DNA from: Alitta virens
Lineage: Eukaryota; Annelida; Polychaeta; Phyllodocida; Nereididae
Reading direction: 5' to 3'
Assembly: GCA_932294295.1 (NCBI GenBank)
Contig: OW028576.1
Location: forward strand, 30,158,747 to 30,222,746
Length of the DNA stretch: 64,000 bases
Positions 23,567 through 33,697 of this stretch are shown here, piece by piece. Made by a program: the position numbers and the translations under genes. The notes under the pieces were generated by a model. That model made no database searches and was not told the DNA's origin. It saw only the letters and a list, made by a program, of their open reading frames with translations. The stretch's first letter is position 1, and each line of letters starts with the position of its first letter.

Positions 23567-24141
23567 AGTGTATAACAAATGAATGATAATAAATATAATG
23601 CACGAGCGTATTTATCCTTCAAAGGAATGATTTACAGGTTATTGACAAAATATAAATACTGAAAAAATGTGTGGGGTGATAAATGTATATATGGATTATT
23701 TCTAGTCCTGGCGGTTAATAAATGTATGCCAGATGACAGTTTTATGAAAGCATTATAAATGTGAAAGCAGAGCGCATGAGCATGTAAAATGTTACATTGA
23801 TGTTGTATGAACACTTTGAAGATGTCTAATAAAGGATGTATTGTCATATCAATTCTATATACTATGACAGAATACGTCTAAGTACATATAACATGTCAAT
23901 ATAATGATAAGCATTGTCCTCTGATGTGACAAACAATATATTAATGATGCATTGTATTCAATAATAAATATGCTGTCAAAATCACACAATCTGAACTATA
24001 TACCTTTGTTTCACGCTTGTTGTTTGCATCCTCATAGATAATGTTGCATGGACAAATCGTGGCCTAAAATATGCTGCATGGCAGTTCTTGATATATATAT
24101 TGAAAAGCCCAGGTGTCACAAAGAGAGGTCCTCTGGAAACA
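23567..24141. other. Spacer after the polymerase gene
   Basis: AT-rich, with no supported ORF. It probably holds the polymerase 3' untranslated region (AATAAA-like sequences near 23590) and the promoter of the next gene. Confidence 0.4.
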
Positions 24142-25237
24142 ATGATTATCTTCATAGGACTACAGCTCTTATATTTGACCGTTTTTTATGTACAAAGCAC
24201 GACATGTATTAACATGTTCATGTGCGGTGCAGATAAACCGTCTGAACGCTTCAATATTTGTTTGTGTTCATACAAAACTGAGGGATATGTATATGCAAGC
24301 TGTTCAAAATCATCATGGCTGGAACGCTTACCGACCTTCTCAACACTGATTACACAAGCGATGAAGTGCATTGACATGAGAAACACGATATATTGTCAAA
24401 GGAATATTCAACATACTGAAGACGTAAAGTGTCACACCGATGGTAAGTGGTGTAAAGCATTTCAAAAACTCAAAATATATATTTAATATATCATATGAAT
24501 TATTAATTCTACAGGAATGAACGTTTTATACTGTACACAATAATATATTGTTTATGTAGATCGGGCAGATACGCCCGTGAAAACCGAGAGCAATGTATTT
24601 TCAATACATGTAACAACGTCCTCAACAGCTGTCAAACAAATTTTACATTCAACGCCTACAAGGACCATTGAGACCAATCACACAGGTGATCAGATTATGC
24701 AAACCACACCTTCACGTCCAAAGGTGCCTACAACAACAGTTGAGACCAATCACACAGGTGATCAGATTATGCATACCACGCCTTCAAGTCAACAGGCAAC
24801 CAATGACACGCTAGCATTGAACGGAGTGACAAGACAAGAAGTAGTAACCACGTCTTTTGAAAAAACCACGTGGCAGGTTAAACATGGTTCCATTGGTGAT
24901 GTTATACAAAATTATGAAACTACCAAACCCCTCTTTTCACTCACCTTTACACAGGACAGTATCATGATAGCAGCCCTTTTTGTCGGGGTATTCCTCAAGG
25001 CATGTAATAAATAATAGTAATAATTTCAAAAATTTATTTACAACGTTTAACATGCCATGTTTCATTTTTTTATTACTCTTGTAGATGATCCTTAAATGTA
25101 GAAACCAGATAAAAAGGATTAATGAGAGACGCTATGGAAAAGGAAAGAGATGGGGCCGGTATGTTATTTCTCATCACAATCTTGATGATGCAGAAGCAGC
25201 AGACAATATCGAACTGTCAAATTTTACTGAGAGCTAA
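24142..25237 (+). CDS. Spliced single-pass membrane glycoprotein-like gene A (Polinton accessory)
   Basis: Exon 1 (24142-24442) starts with a good signal peptide (MIIFIGLQLLYLTVFYVQS). It encodes a Cys-rich ectodomain of about 80 residues and ends at a strong GTAAGT donor in phase 1. Exon 2 (from 24560, after TTTATGTAG) restores the frame. It encodes a Thr/Ser-rich stalk with a two-copy repeat (TNHTGDQIM.TTPS), potential N-glycosylation (NHT) and a hydrophobic segment (IMIAALFVG). A third exon (25085-25237) would supply a basic stop-transfer and cytoplasmic tail (MILKCRNQIKRINERR) if spliced from about 24987. That donor (GTATTC) is weak; without it exon 2 ends at 25014. I recognise no family. 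The layout is that of a type I surface protein, and its role (envelope-like, host interaction) is unknown. Confidence 0.6.
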
Positions 25238-25617
25238 CTTTACATGTTGCATTAACAATGGGTTATATGAATAAAGGTTAATAATTTAGCAGTAAAAACG
25301 ACATGGCTAATGATTTAGCAGTGAAAATCGTGTTTATGTCTTTTTGATTCATTTAATAAACATGCTTGTTGCACTTAATCGGTAATATCTCTAACATGCT
25401 AATGTGTGTATCAGTGTTAATTAGCAAGTCAAAGATACTATTGAACAATAATAGACACTACACTTTACTTGAAAGCAATATACTAAAGTGTCAAAACATG
25501 TCATTACATAACACGGAATCGACAACAGGGTCATTGACTGCTAAAGTTCTTCCCACGGGCAAACCCGTGAAATAAGACCATGTTTATTTAAAGGAAGAAA
25601 ATAACACAGTTTTAAAA

Positions 25618-26069
25618 TTTGACACATCCAAAGAGCAATACAGTCACACCTCCGTTGTAAGAACATCTGGAAAACCAGAGCTTTGAACAAAACGAAACTG
25701 TTAAAACTGTCTTATTTCTGCTGGAAGTAGTAAATATTAAGACAGGGTCCTCATACAACGTCGCTGTTAATACTGATATGTTGTAAAATGCTTAAAACTG
25801 TCCGCAACATCAAGACTCGTCTGTGAAGAAATAACACCGAAAATTTGACAGGTCCAAAGAGCAATACAGTCGCACCTCCGTTGTAAGAACATCTGGAAAA
25901 CCAGAGCTGTGAACAAAACGAAAACTGTAAAATCATCTTGTTTCTGCTGGAAGTAGTAAATTATTAAGACGTGTTCATCATACAATGTCACTGTTATGCT
26001 AAAAGGTTGTAAAATGCTTAAAACTGTCCGTAACATCAAGATTCGTCTGTATAATCTAAAACAATTAAG
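25618..26069. repeat. Two-copy 226-bp tandem duplication
   Basis: TTTGACAC.TCCAAAGAGCAAT begins at 25618 and its second copy begins at 25844. The copies remain highly similar to about 26045, ending in AAAATGCTTAAAACTGTCC..AACATCAAGA.TCGTCTGT. Confidence 0.85.
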
Positions 26070-26221
26070 GACCGTGAGAGTCGGTGCAAATTGTTACATA
26101 AGAGTGTATAAACTGTTACATAAGATTGCATAAGCAATCCAGATGTTCCAAGTTTCAAAGGTGTACAGGTTAAGTAAACTTGGTAAACAATTAACGGATT
26201 AAGAGTTCACAAATTAGACGG

Positions 26222-26460
26222 CGTTCTCACGCTTGTTGTTGTGCCAGTGTGAGATATTTTACTGAGGTGGGAAGACGTGTCATTGTCAGGAGGCAGTTTG
26301 AGATTTTTTACCAAGGTGGAAAGACGTGTTTTTATCAGGAGCAAAAACCACGGGGAAGACAATACGACTTTAGTCATTGCTTTCATGGTTATATGGAGTG
26401 GCAGCTTATACCTACAAATGTGCTGACAGACTGTGAATGGTGGAAAGACGTGTTTTATCA
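26222..26460 (+). pseudogene. Decayed partial duplication of the first exon of membrane gene B
   Basis: The stretch repeats elements of the downstream exon. ACGACTTTAGTCATTG (near 26366) matches 26483-26498, and CTTATACCTACAAATGTGC (near 26404) matches 26537-26555. GTGGAAAGACGTGTTTT-type text occurs twice. In this copy the signal-peptide and Cys-rich frames are disrupted. Confidence 0.6.
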
Positions 26461-26466
26461 AAAACC

Positions 26467-28623
26467 ATGAGGAAAGACGATATGACTTTAGTCATTGGGG
26501 CGATAATATCGCTATCACTGTGCTGCGGAGCAACCGCTTATACCTACAAATGTGCTGACAGACTGTGCACGTGCACGTACATAAACAGTGGATGGGCGCT
26601 TTCTGCGGACTGTTCTGAGAGCGAGTTTCTAACCCAGGTTCCTATGGACAGGTTTACCAAAGGTGAAACATTAATGATGGCCACAATATTCATGGGAGAG
26701 TCAGTGTACTGCACACGGAAAAGCCTAAAAGGAAGCAGAATAGGGTCAATTATCATTGTATGCAACAGCAGCAGAATCGATTTTTCTACCATGTTGTCAA
26801 CAACTCCGAAGATGGCCAATATCTCTACTGGCAGAAGTGGTCGGGAAACAGCGGGGATTGTTTTAGCCTCCTTGGCACTCATAGGCGTCATCATTGTTAC
26901 GACTTTGTGCGGCATTTACTTTTACAAGGTAATAAGACTATATTCCCTGTACTTTTATTGACTGAACAGTAAACTGACACTTTTGTGTTGACTATAATAA
27001 TTTAATAATTGTACGCGCGCTAATATAGCACAGTCTAACTGTTAAGAAGGTGTAATATATCAGTGTTATAAGAACTGTCTTATTATTAGCGTCATTGTAC
27101 GCGTGCTAATATAATATAACACAACCTAATTATTAAGAAGGTGTATCCGTGTAACAAGAACTGTTTTTTTGTTTAGCATCAAAACACGGCAACCCGTAAT
27201 GCGCTAGTTCAAAGGTTGCGGAGCGTGTTCAGAAGACCCCATTTTACAAAGGACTCGCAGCGTGATGGTAATAACGGTGATGATGGCGACAGTTTTGGAG
27301 GGAATGCTGACAATATCCCGGATGCACACGATGACAGACGTGAACGTGAAAGTGGACGTGAAAGCATTGGCACAAGGTATGTACAGTTTGACTCCATGTT
27401 TTAGAATACGTTTATCATTGTGCACCGTCTTATAATGTGACTAGACAACGTGTTGCAAAAGCTCTTTTTATAGCATTATTGTATCACTGATTATGTTCTA
27501 GCTAAAATTTAGCTTTTATCGCATTTGTTAAATTGTTATTTCAGACAAGGTGATGGTTTAAGAGGGGCTGCTGCCAATTTCCCTGGGGCACCTGATGACA
27601 GACGTGAATGTGAAAGCATTGGCACAAGGTATGTACAGTTCGACCTCGTGTTTTGGAATACATTTATCATTGTGCATTGTCTTATAATGTGACTAGACAA
27701 TGTGTTGCAAAAGCTCTTTTTATAGCATTATTGTATCACTGATTATGTTCTAGCTAAAATTTAGCTTTTATCGCATTTGTTAAATTGTTATTTCAGACAA
27801 GGTGATGGTTTAAGAGGGGCTGCTGCCAATTTCCCTGGGGCACCTGATGACAGACGTGAACGTGAAAGCATTGGCACAAGGTATGTACAGTTCGACCTCG
27901 TGTTTTGGAATACATTTATCATTGTGCATTGTCTTATAATGTGACTAGACAATGTGTTGCAAAAGCTCTTTATAGCATTATTGTATCACTGTTCCAGAAT
28001 GGACTACCTTAGACGTGAGTGGGGCGATGACGATTCTTCATCAACACTTCCTCCTTCTTCTAGATACCCTCCCTCACCTTCAGAAGTAAGACCCTTAAGA
28101 TATAACCCTTACTGGACAGATAACAGAACACGGAATACATCATTCCATTCTAGGTAAGAATTAACCCTGGGGGGATAAATGATACCTGTATTAACATTAT
28201 TGCTTGGATGTTACAACATTTGCAATTGTTTGCAGGGACAGTCTTCCAACTGTAGGAGGTACATCGCTGTCTCAAAATAGAACATCGAGAATGTCCACTT
28301 ATCTAGAGCGTACTACAGACCATAGGGCTACAGGTGGAATAAGAACCCTCGCCGAGGAAACTGGTAATGACGAAGACGTTGTACGGAAAACCCCCTCCCC
28401 CGTAAACACTGGCACCACCCCCCTACGTCAAACAATCGTGAGAACACCTAGTTATCTAGGTACTCCTAGAAACCCTGGAAATTCTGTAGTGGAAGAAACA
28501 GATAACGAGGACAGTCCCCGTAGAACACCACCCCCTCCAAACGCAGGAGTCACGACCCCCCGTCGAACGCCTTATAATTTGCGAAGTTTGGAACTACAAC
28601 TACAGACCTCGCCAAAAAAGTAA
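26467..28623 (+). CDS. Six-exon single-pass membrane protein gene B with duplicated phase-2 exons (Polinton accessory)
   Basis: Exons 26467-26928, 27177-27376, 27545-27628, 27797-27880, 27998-28153 and 28236-28623 all have GT-AG borders and join in frame to about 457 residues. I chose ATG 26467 over 26437 because it places a signal peptide (MTLVIGAIISLSLCCGATA) near the start. Exon 1 holds a small ectodomain with CADRLCTCTYI and later cysteines, then a transmembrane helix (GIVLASLALIGVIIVTTL). Exons 2-6 encode a hydrophilic tail: acidic/Gly-rich, then Arg/Ser/Thr/Pro-rich, with repeated TP motifs (RRTPPPPN, RRTPYNL). Introns 2-5 are all phase 2. Exons 3 and 4 are 84-bp near-identical copies (ECESIG versus ERESIG). 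No known family is recognised. The plan suggests a receptor- or envelope-like surface protein with a proline-rich cytoplasmic tail. Confidence 0.7.
27297..27997 (+). repeat. Tandem exon-intron duplication, 252-bp period
   Basis: The units starting at 27545 and 27797 are almost identical through exon and intron. The end of exon 2 and its intron (from about 27337) form an older, more diverged copy, and the last unit is truncated by exon 5 at 27998. Because exons are phase 2 at both ends, each duplication adds 28 residues without breaking the frame. Confidence 0.85.
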
Positions 28624-29123
28624 GAACTGTCGTTGATACTTCGTAAATGCTGTAAAAGTTATTATTATGTTATTTGGATGTTAGCCGGATAGGGTGTCGT
28701 GTTCTGAGTTTAACAGTGTTATTTATATATTGCCACACAATAGATGTGAGGAATTGTCAAGGTCTAGCTTTTGACGTTTTGATTAAGCATTGGTACATGT
28801 CTACGTTTGGACATTTATCACCCTCAAGGGAGAAAGGTTATCAACTTTAAGGTGTAATGGCAAATTTTGCAGTTATGCTACATCATTTAGGGCAAATTGT
28901 TATCACGTTAGATAAAAGCTCTAGTATATATTAGACTTTAAATAATATGAAAGAAATAGATATCGTTTCATAGAAAGATTAAAGTATTATTTCAGACTGA
29001 AAATTTGGAGGGTACTTTTGTTCCTCTCAAGACTTGTTTGTAATCAATGATATTATAAACAAAACAAGTGATTGCACTTGACTGTTTTATTGCAAGTTGT
29101 AATTATACTTCAGCCTAGGGGGT

Positions 29124-29391
29124 AGTTGGATTGTTAGCAAGCTGTCAAGTTTACATTCCCGTATATTATATTTGCAGCATGTTCATTTATATTTTGAGCT
29201 GAAACAAATGTATACAGCTAGTCTTATGAAAAAATGAAAACTTTTATTTATTTGCATAGTTGGATTGTTAGCAAGCTGTCAAGTTTACATTCCCGTATAT
29301 TATATTTGCAGCATGTTCATTTATATTTTGTGCTGAAACAAATGTATACAGCTAGTCTTATGAAAAAATGAAAACTTTTATTTATTTGCAA
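29124..29391. repeat. Two-copy 134-bp direct repeat
   Basis: AGTTGGATTGTTAGCAAGCT begins at 29124 and again at 29258; the copies are almost identical through CTTTTATTTATTTGCA. Confidence 0.9.
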
Positions 29392-29573
29392 AATCTAACA
29401 GATTGTCAAGTTTAATTCTTATACAATATTATATATATCATCAGTTATTTACAAACTGTTTATATTTATCTATTGAGAGATTAAAAGCCGTGAAACAGGT
29501 TTCATATTTAAAAGTTAGATTTTGGTGGATGTTTATAAAAAGCTATGTTTAAATTAGGAACACAAGTATGTGT

Positions 29574-30366
29574 ATGATTCTCAGAGCTCAACCATTGATT
29601 TATTTATTTGGAGAATCATTGTATATTTGTTTTGAACAAAAAATGTATGATGCTAGCCTTATGAAAACATGAAACTTATTTATCTGGAAAATCTAACAGA
29701 CTGTCAAGTTTTAATTACTGTTCATATATTATATATTATATATCATCAGTTATTTACAAACTGCTTATATATATTTATCTATCTATCCAGAGATTAATGG
29801 TGGTGAAACAGGTTTTTTGACAGAAAACACTTTTATAGTTTCCATATTTTTTAAATTTGACTATAAACTGTTTATAGTTAGAAACGGATATATTTATCTA
29901 TCTATCCAAAGATTAATAGTAGTGAAATAGGTTTTTGGACAGGAAACGTTTTATAGTTTGGGTATTTTAAAATTGACTGTAAACTTTTATAGTTAGGTTT
30001 AGGTGAATGTTTATAAAACATAAGATTAATAGTAGTGAAATAGGTTTTTGGACAGGAAACGTTTTATAGTTTGGGTATTTTAAATTGACTGTAAACTTTT
30101 ATTGTTAGGTTTAGGTGAATGTTTATAAAACATGTCCAAACAAGCAAAAGAAAAGAAGGTGTATGATTCTCAGAACTCTTTTATTATTTATTTGGAGAAT
30201 CATAACAAATGTGTGTACTTTTTATGGTGTATGGGTGTATTTTTACACTGTGTTGAAAGAAATATAGATTTAGGTGAATGTTTATAAAAAACATGTTCAA
30301 AAAGCAAAACAAAAGAGAGGGTGTATGATTCTCAGAACTCTACCATTTATTTATTTGGAGAATCAT
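29574..30366. repeat. Three dispersed copies of a hairpin (ATGATTCTC ... GAGAATCAT)
   Basis: Nine-base perfect inverted arms occur at 29574-29619, 30163-30203 and 30325-30366, with AT-rich loops of about 23-28 bases. Flanking text (GGTTTAGGTGAATGTTTATAAAA and the TGGTGTATGGGTGTATTTTT segment) is also repeated. A role in 3'-end formation or RNA stability is possible but unproven. Confidence 0.75.
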
Positions 30367-30905
30367 AACAACTGTGTGTGCTTTTTATGGTGTATGGGTG
30401 TATTTTTACACTGTGTTGACAAAAATAAATAAAAACAGTTGTTGATCGAACTGACATTTATGAACTTTGAGTTATTATTACGAAAGTTGTGACAGATTCT
30501 GTTAACTTTAAAACTCTAGAGCAGCTGTGTGTAAAATGCAAGCTCTTCTTCTTCTCATTCTTCTTCTTCTCATTCTTCGCTGTCAGCTTTTTTGTTTTGG
30601 GTGAGGTGGTGTGCAACTCTTATTAGCAACAGTACAGCAGTACTAGCTCTACAGAATGGTGTCCAGGGTGTCTGCAACATTTGCACTGCAACGCAGCACC
30701 CCTGCACTCACCCGCACTATTTTCTGGACAGTTAAATGCAAAGAAACAATTCTGTTTGTTCTAATATATACAACTTACTGTTTTATTAATTAAGAAACCT
30801 TATACATTTCTTGGTACATTCTACAAGTTATACAGGTATGTGTATATACGTGTAAATACATATAATATATACTGGTGCAAGGTCTACACATTAAAAACAA
30901 ACGGT

Positions 30906-31117
30906 TGTTGGAAGACATGTGTTTACAACTTAATTTCTAAAAAACCTGATACATTTCTTATGCATACTACTAGATATAGGAGTACCTGTCTACGTAATTA
31001 TCAAAAGGATGATTTTTGGAAGACATATGTTTACAACTTAATTCTAAAAACATGATACATTTCTTATGCATACTACTAGATATAGGAGTACCTGTCTACG
31101 TAATTATCAAAAGGATG
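30906..31117. repeat. Two-copy direct repeat of about 106 bp
   Basis: The segment from GGAAGACAT.TGTTTACAAC to TAATTATCAAAAGGATG occurs twice in tandem, just 3' of the PC4-like gene. Confidence 0.85.
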
Positions 31118-31155
31118 GTCACAAAACTACTATTAGAAAGACAGTTGTTATCATA

Positions 31156-32436
31156 TCAAAAGTCACTACTGTCATTTTCGGTGGCTTCATCTAGCACAAA
31201 TTTTGAAGCCGTCTTACTTTTTTTCGTTAATGACAGGTCATGTTGTTCATGTGCAGTAAGAGCTCCTTCATCTTCCGTCTCACAGCTCTTGCTTTCCTCA
31301 TCAGAAATTATAACCGTTTTCTTTGTCTTGAACTTCAAATGTCTCTTCAAGGGTGGCGCTTTTTGGGAAGTGATACTTGTTGAACAGGTCGGTGCAGCAG
31401 TTGGCACCAGCGGTACAATGTTCACAGGGCGCAGCAGAAAGTCCTCCTGATCTTCTTGGGCATTTTCCCTGGGGGCGCCTTTGTCGTCATCAACAAGGCC
31501 GTCAGTCTCTCCTCTCTGCTTGGGAGGAGGAGCGTTCTTTTTCTTCAGAGGAAAGTGAGGAGGATTTTTTTTTGATCCTGCAGGTACGATGTCAACAGAT
31601 GGGGGAGGTTGTGGTGTGCAGTGCAGGCACCTCATTAAGGCTGTCATACCTTTGTGTGTCAGTCCGCACTCCTCCAAAGATTGGAGACCTTGCCATCTCT
31701 TCTCTATGTCAGGCAACTGGTGTAACAGCTTAGAAAATTCATATGTTGATAGGGTAACACCTCTGCGTGTAGGATGTAGGGACTTGGTGCTAGAGTTTGT
31801 GAAAAAGAAATGACGGATATCTACAGTCCCGTACTCCTTTTTTGCCTGGGCAAACAGATTTTTACCCAGGTGTGTTTTAATTTCAGCTGGAACAAACTCC
31901 ACCCCATTGTCGTCAAATCCCTCATCATTAGAGCCTTGTCTGTCTGTTGTCACCACTTCATCATCATCCACCATAACAGAGTCATCTTCATAAGGATCTT
32001 TTGATCTATTGTTCTCCGGGGAACAATCTTCTTCCTCTGGGTCATCCTTTGTCCATGCTTTCTTGCCCTGAAATTAAATACACAAATTGTGTCAATTATG
32101 AGGTTGAGATGAAACATTCCAAAACTGTCTTCTTTTAGAGCGATAGGGAAAATCACTTACCAGACCGATAACTTTGCCAAGATCCTTCAGAACGTTCAAC
32201 AGGTCTCTGCACTGTTGTTTGTCAATCACAACACCTTTCTTAGTTGGAATCAGACAGTATTCCTCTTCATCGAGGACGTAGTTACGGATGTGTAGTTTGA
32301 CACGGCCGTCAAATCTCTGCAGGACCACAAACTTCCTACTTCCCAGTTCTCGGAACCATAAGAATCTTCCTCTGACTAGCGTTCCTGATGATGTATGGAA
32401 CATGCGGCCTGTTGCTTGCAGCTGATGACTGTTCAT
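31156..32436 (-). CDS. Spliced protein with two PC4/Sub1-like domains (Polinton)
   Basis: Exon 1 (32436-32161, 92 codons) and exon 2 (32067-31156) are separated by a 93-bp intron with a GTAAGT donor and TTTCAG acceptor, both phase 0, giving 395 residues. Exon 1 carries a PC4-like pattern: SRKFVVLQRFDGRVKLHIR, then LIPTKKGVVIDKQQC and a helical end. Exon 2 carries a second, more diverged one: YGTVDIRHFFF, then SLHPTRRGVTLSTYEFSKLL. Between and after are acidic and Lys-rich low-complexity regions and a Ser/Asp-rich C-terminus. PC4 proteins bind single-stranded DNA and act as transcription coactivators, so a role in element transcription or ssDNA handling during replication is inferred. It is the last gene of the leftward set. 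Confidence 0.75.
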
Positions 32437-32957
32437 GTTTTCTTTATAGCTGGAAGGTGCAGGCTATTCTAGTTTACGTGAAGAAAGCTCTTGCCAGGAG
32501 ACTAGGAGTGACTGTACGGTCTTGATGAAGATGTTTTATATATAAGGCAGTTCATCTGGGGTTTGTGGCACACCCCTACTCTTTCATCATACATGGAGGC
32601 ATGGGGTCTTTTGTCTTCAGAACAAATTATGTGTGACCTTTGTGTAGGCTTGCCATTGGTAGCGGTTATAAACTCCTGCTGTGTCTCCATGTCTGTCAAT
32701 GATCCATCCTCAATGCCAATGTTTGAGGGGCATACTATTTTGTGCATGACCCTCCCCTCCCCCTATTTCCTCCCCCATTCCGCTCATCTTGATCACAAAG
32801 TATCTAACAGTAATGTGCTTTATTAATGTTTTACATGTTAATAAACAATACGTCTTCCAACAAAACTTCTACTGTATAAATAATTTGTATATATATATAT
32901 ATACATTCTCTCTGTTTCATGCTATATACAACAACTTAAAACAATGCGTAAACAATC
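32437..32957. other. Gap with one possible small gene
   Basis: A minus-strand ATG frame at 32747-32502 encodes 81 residues (MHKIVCPSNIGIEDG...). It is hydrophilic, with several cysteines and no motif I recognise. It fits the direction and spacing of the leftward genes but is weakly supported. The rest probably holds the promoter of the PC4-like gene; a (TA)n run lies near 32888-32902. Confidence 0.3.
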
Positions 32958-33365
32958 TTAAATACTCAGCCAATTCTTTTTAATTGTTTTAAAGATATCC
33001 CTACTTTTGGGTGTGGTTTTACGAGATCTGCTAACACGTTTTACAATGTTGTCCACGGTACCCTTTTTTGACACTTTCATGCTTTTCACTTTTTTTGCTT
33101 TCACAGTTAAATTATTCAGCTCCTTTGGTGTAATACCCGGCGGCTGGCCAATTATTGTTTCAGAGTCATTTTCTAGCAGCACATCATCTCTTGTTCTACC
33201 TTCATTCTCAGGAAACTTTTCTTCTTCATTATCTTCATTGTCTATTGTCTTGTCCTGTTTTGACACATGACTCTCATGTTCTCTTTTTGACAGCTCTCTC
33301 AATTGTGCAAGCATTCTTTGATATCGCTCTTTAGGGATAACAACATGTTCTTCAGCCATGTTCAT
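32958..33365 (-). CDS. Small charged protein, N-terminal coiled coil and basic C-terminus (Polinton)
   Basis: It encodes 135 residues. It starts with VVIPKERYQRMLAQLRELS, a helix-forming, probably coiled-coil segment, followed by an acidic stretch (DNEDNEEEKF). A PPGITPKEL segment then leads into a strongly basic tail (SKKGTVDNIVKRVSRSRK). The start codon overlaps the stop of the upstream gene by four bases, so the two are translationally adjacent. Similar VPK.RY-type leaders with PPG motifs are, from memory, common in unassigned Polinton proteins. A DNA-binding core role is a guess based on composition. Confidence 0.65.
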   Translation of the reverse strand: MNMAEEHVVIPKERYQRMLAQLRELSKREHESHVSKQDKTIDNEDNEEEKFPENEGRTRDDVLLENDSETIIGQPPGITPKELNNLTVKAKKVKSMKVSKKGTVDNIVKRVSRSRKTTPKSRDIFKTIKKNWLSI

Positions 33366-33697
33366 ACGAGTTTCAATAATTTCTTTACAACTGCTTGCAC
33401 CATACGGGCTATAACTTCAGGTTTAGAAACAATTGTGTTATACCTACTAGTCGATGTGCTTTCAGCATTAGCTAGCTTATGAATGACCCCTTTATACCGT
33501 TTTAGAGAATCTTTATACTCTGAGGGTATGTTAATCACTTTGGCAAGGATATTCTTTGCAATTTCTCCTATGGCAAGGACTTGTTGTTTGTTTACATGTT
33601 TCAATAGCATCCTAACTTGTTTCATGGGTAGTACTGTAAGAGCCTGCAGAAAAACTATACTTTCCTTGATCAGGTTCATTTTTTTAGTAGATAGCAC
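33362..33697 (-). CDS. Small helical protein of unknown function (Polinton)
   Basis: It encodes 111 residues, predicted almost wholly helical: QVRMLLKHVNKQQVLAIGEI, then a YKDSLKRYK segment and a C-terminal helix. Its start overlaps the end of the ATPase gene by 22 bases. Small all-helical ORFs beside the ATPase recur in animal Polintons and adintoviruses (established only in general terms). I cannot assign a function. Confidence 0.65.
   Translation of the reverse strand: MLSTKKMNLIKESIVFLQALTVLPMKQVRMLLKHVNKQQVLAIGEIAKNILAKVINIPSEYKDSLKRYKGVIHKLANAESTSTSRYNTIVSKPEVIARMVQAVVKKLLKLV

Larger units (their letters stand above)
25238..26466. other. Repeat-rich spacer between the two membrane-protein genes
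   Basis: It contains a two-copy tandem repeat and a duplicated copy of the next gene's start, both annotated separately. A 69-codon frame near 25366-25575 begins at a non-ATG codon and has no motif, so I do not call it. Confidence 0.4.
28624..31155. other. Convergent intergenic region of the Polinton
   Basis: It lies between the 3' ends of the rightward and leftward gene sets. No ORF has coding character. It is dominated by direct repeats and hairpins (annotated separately), with many AATAAA-like signals, so it probably supplies 3' untranslated regions for both strands. Confidence 0.5.

Noticed and set aside
24088..24141. Upstream start for membrane gene A
   Set aside because: The extra 18 codons would bury the signal peptide; the ATG at 24142 fits a secreted protein better.
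30840..31450. Two plus-strand frames over the 3' end of the PC4-like gene
   Set aside because: They derive from a direct repeat and from the antisense of a real coding exon.
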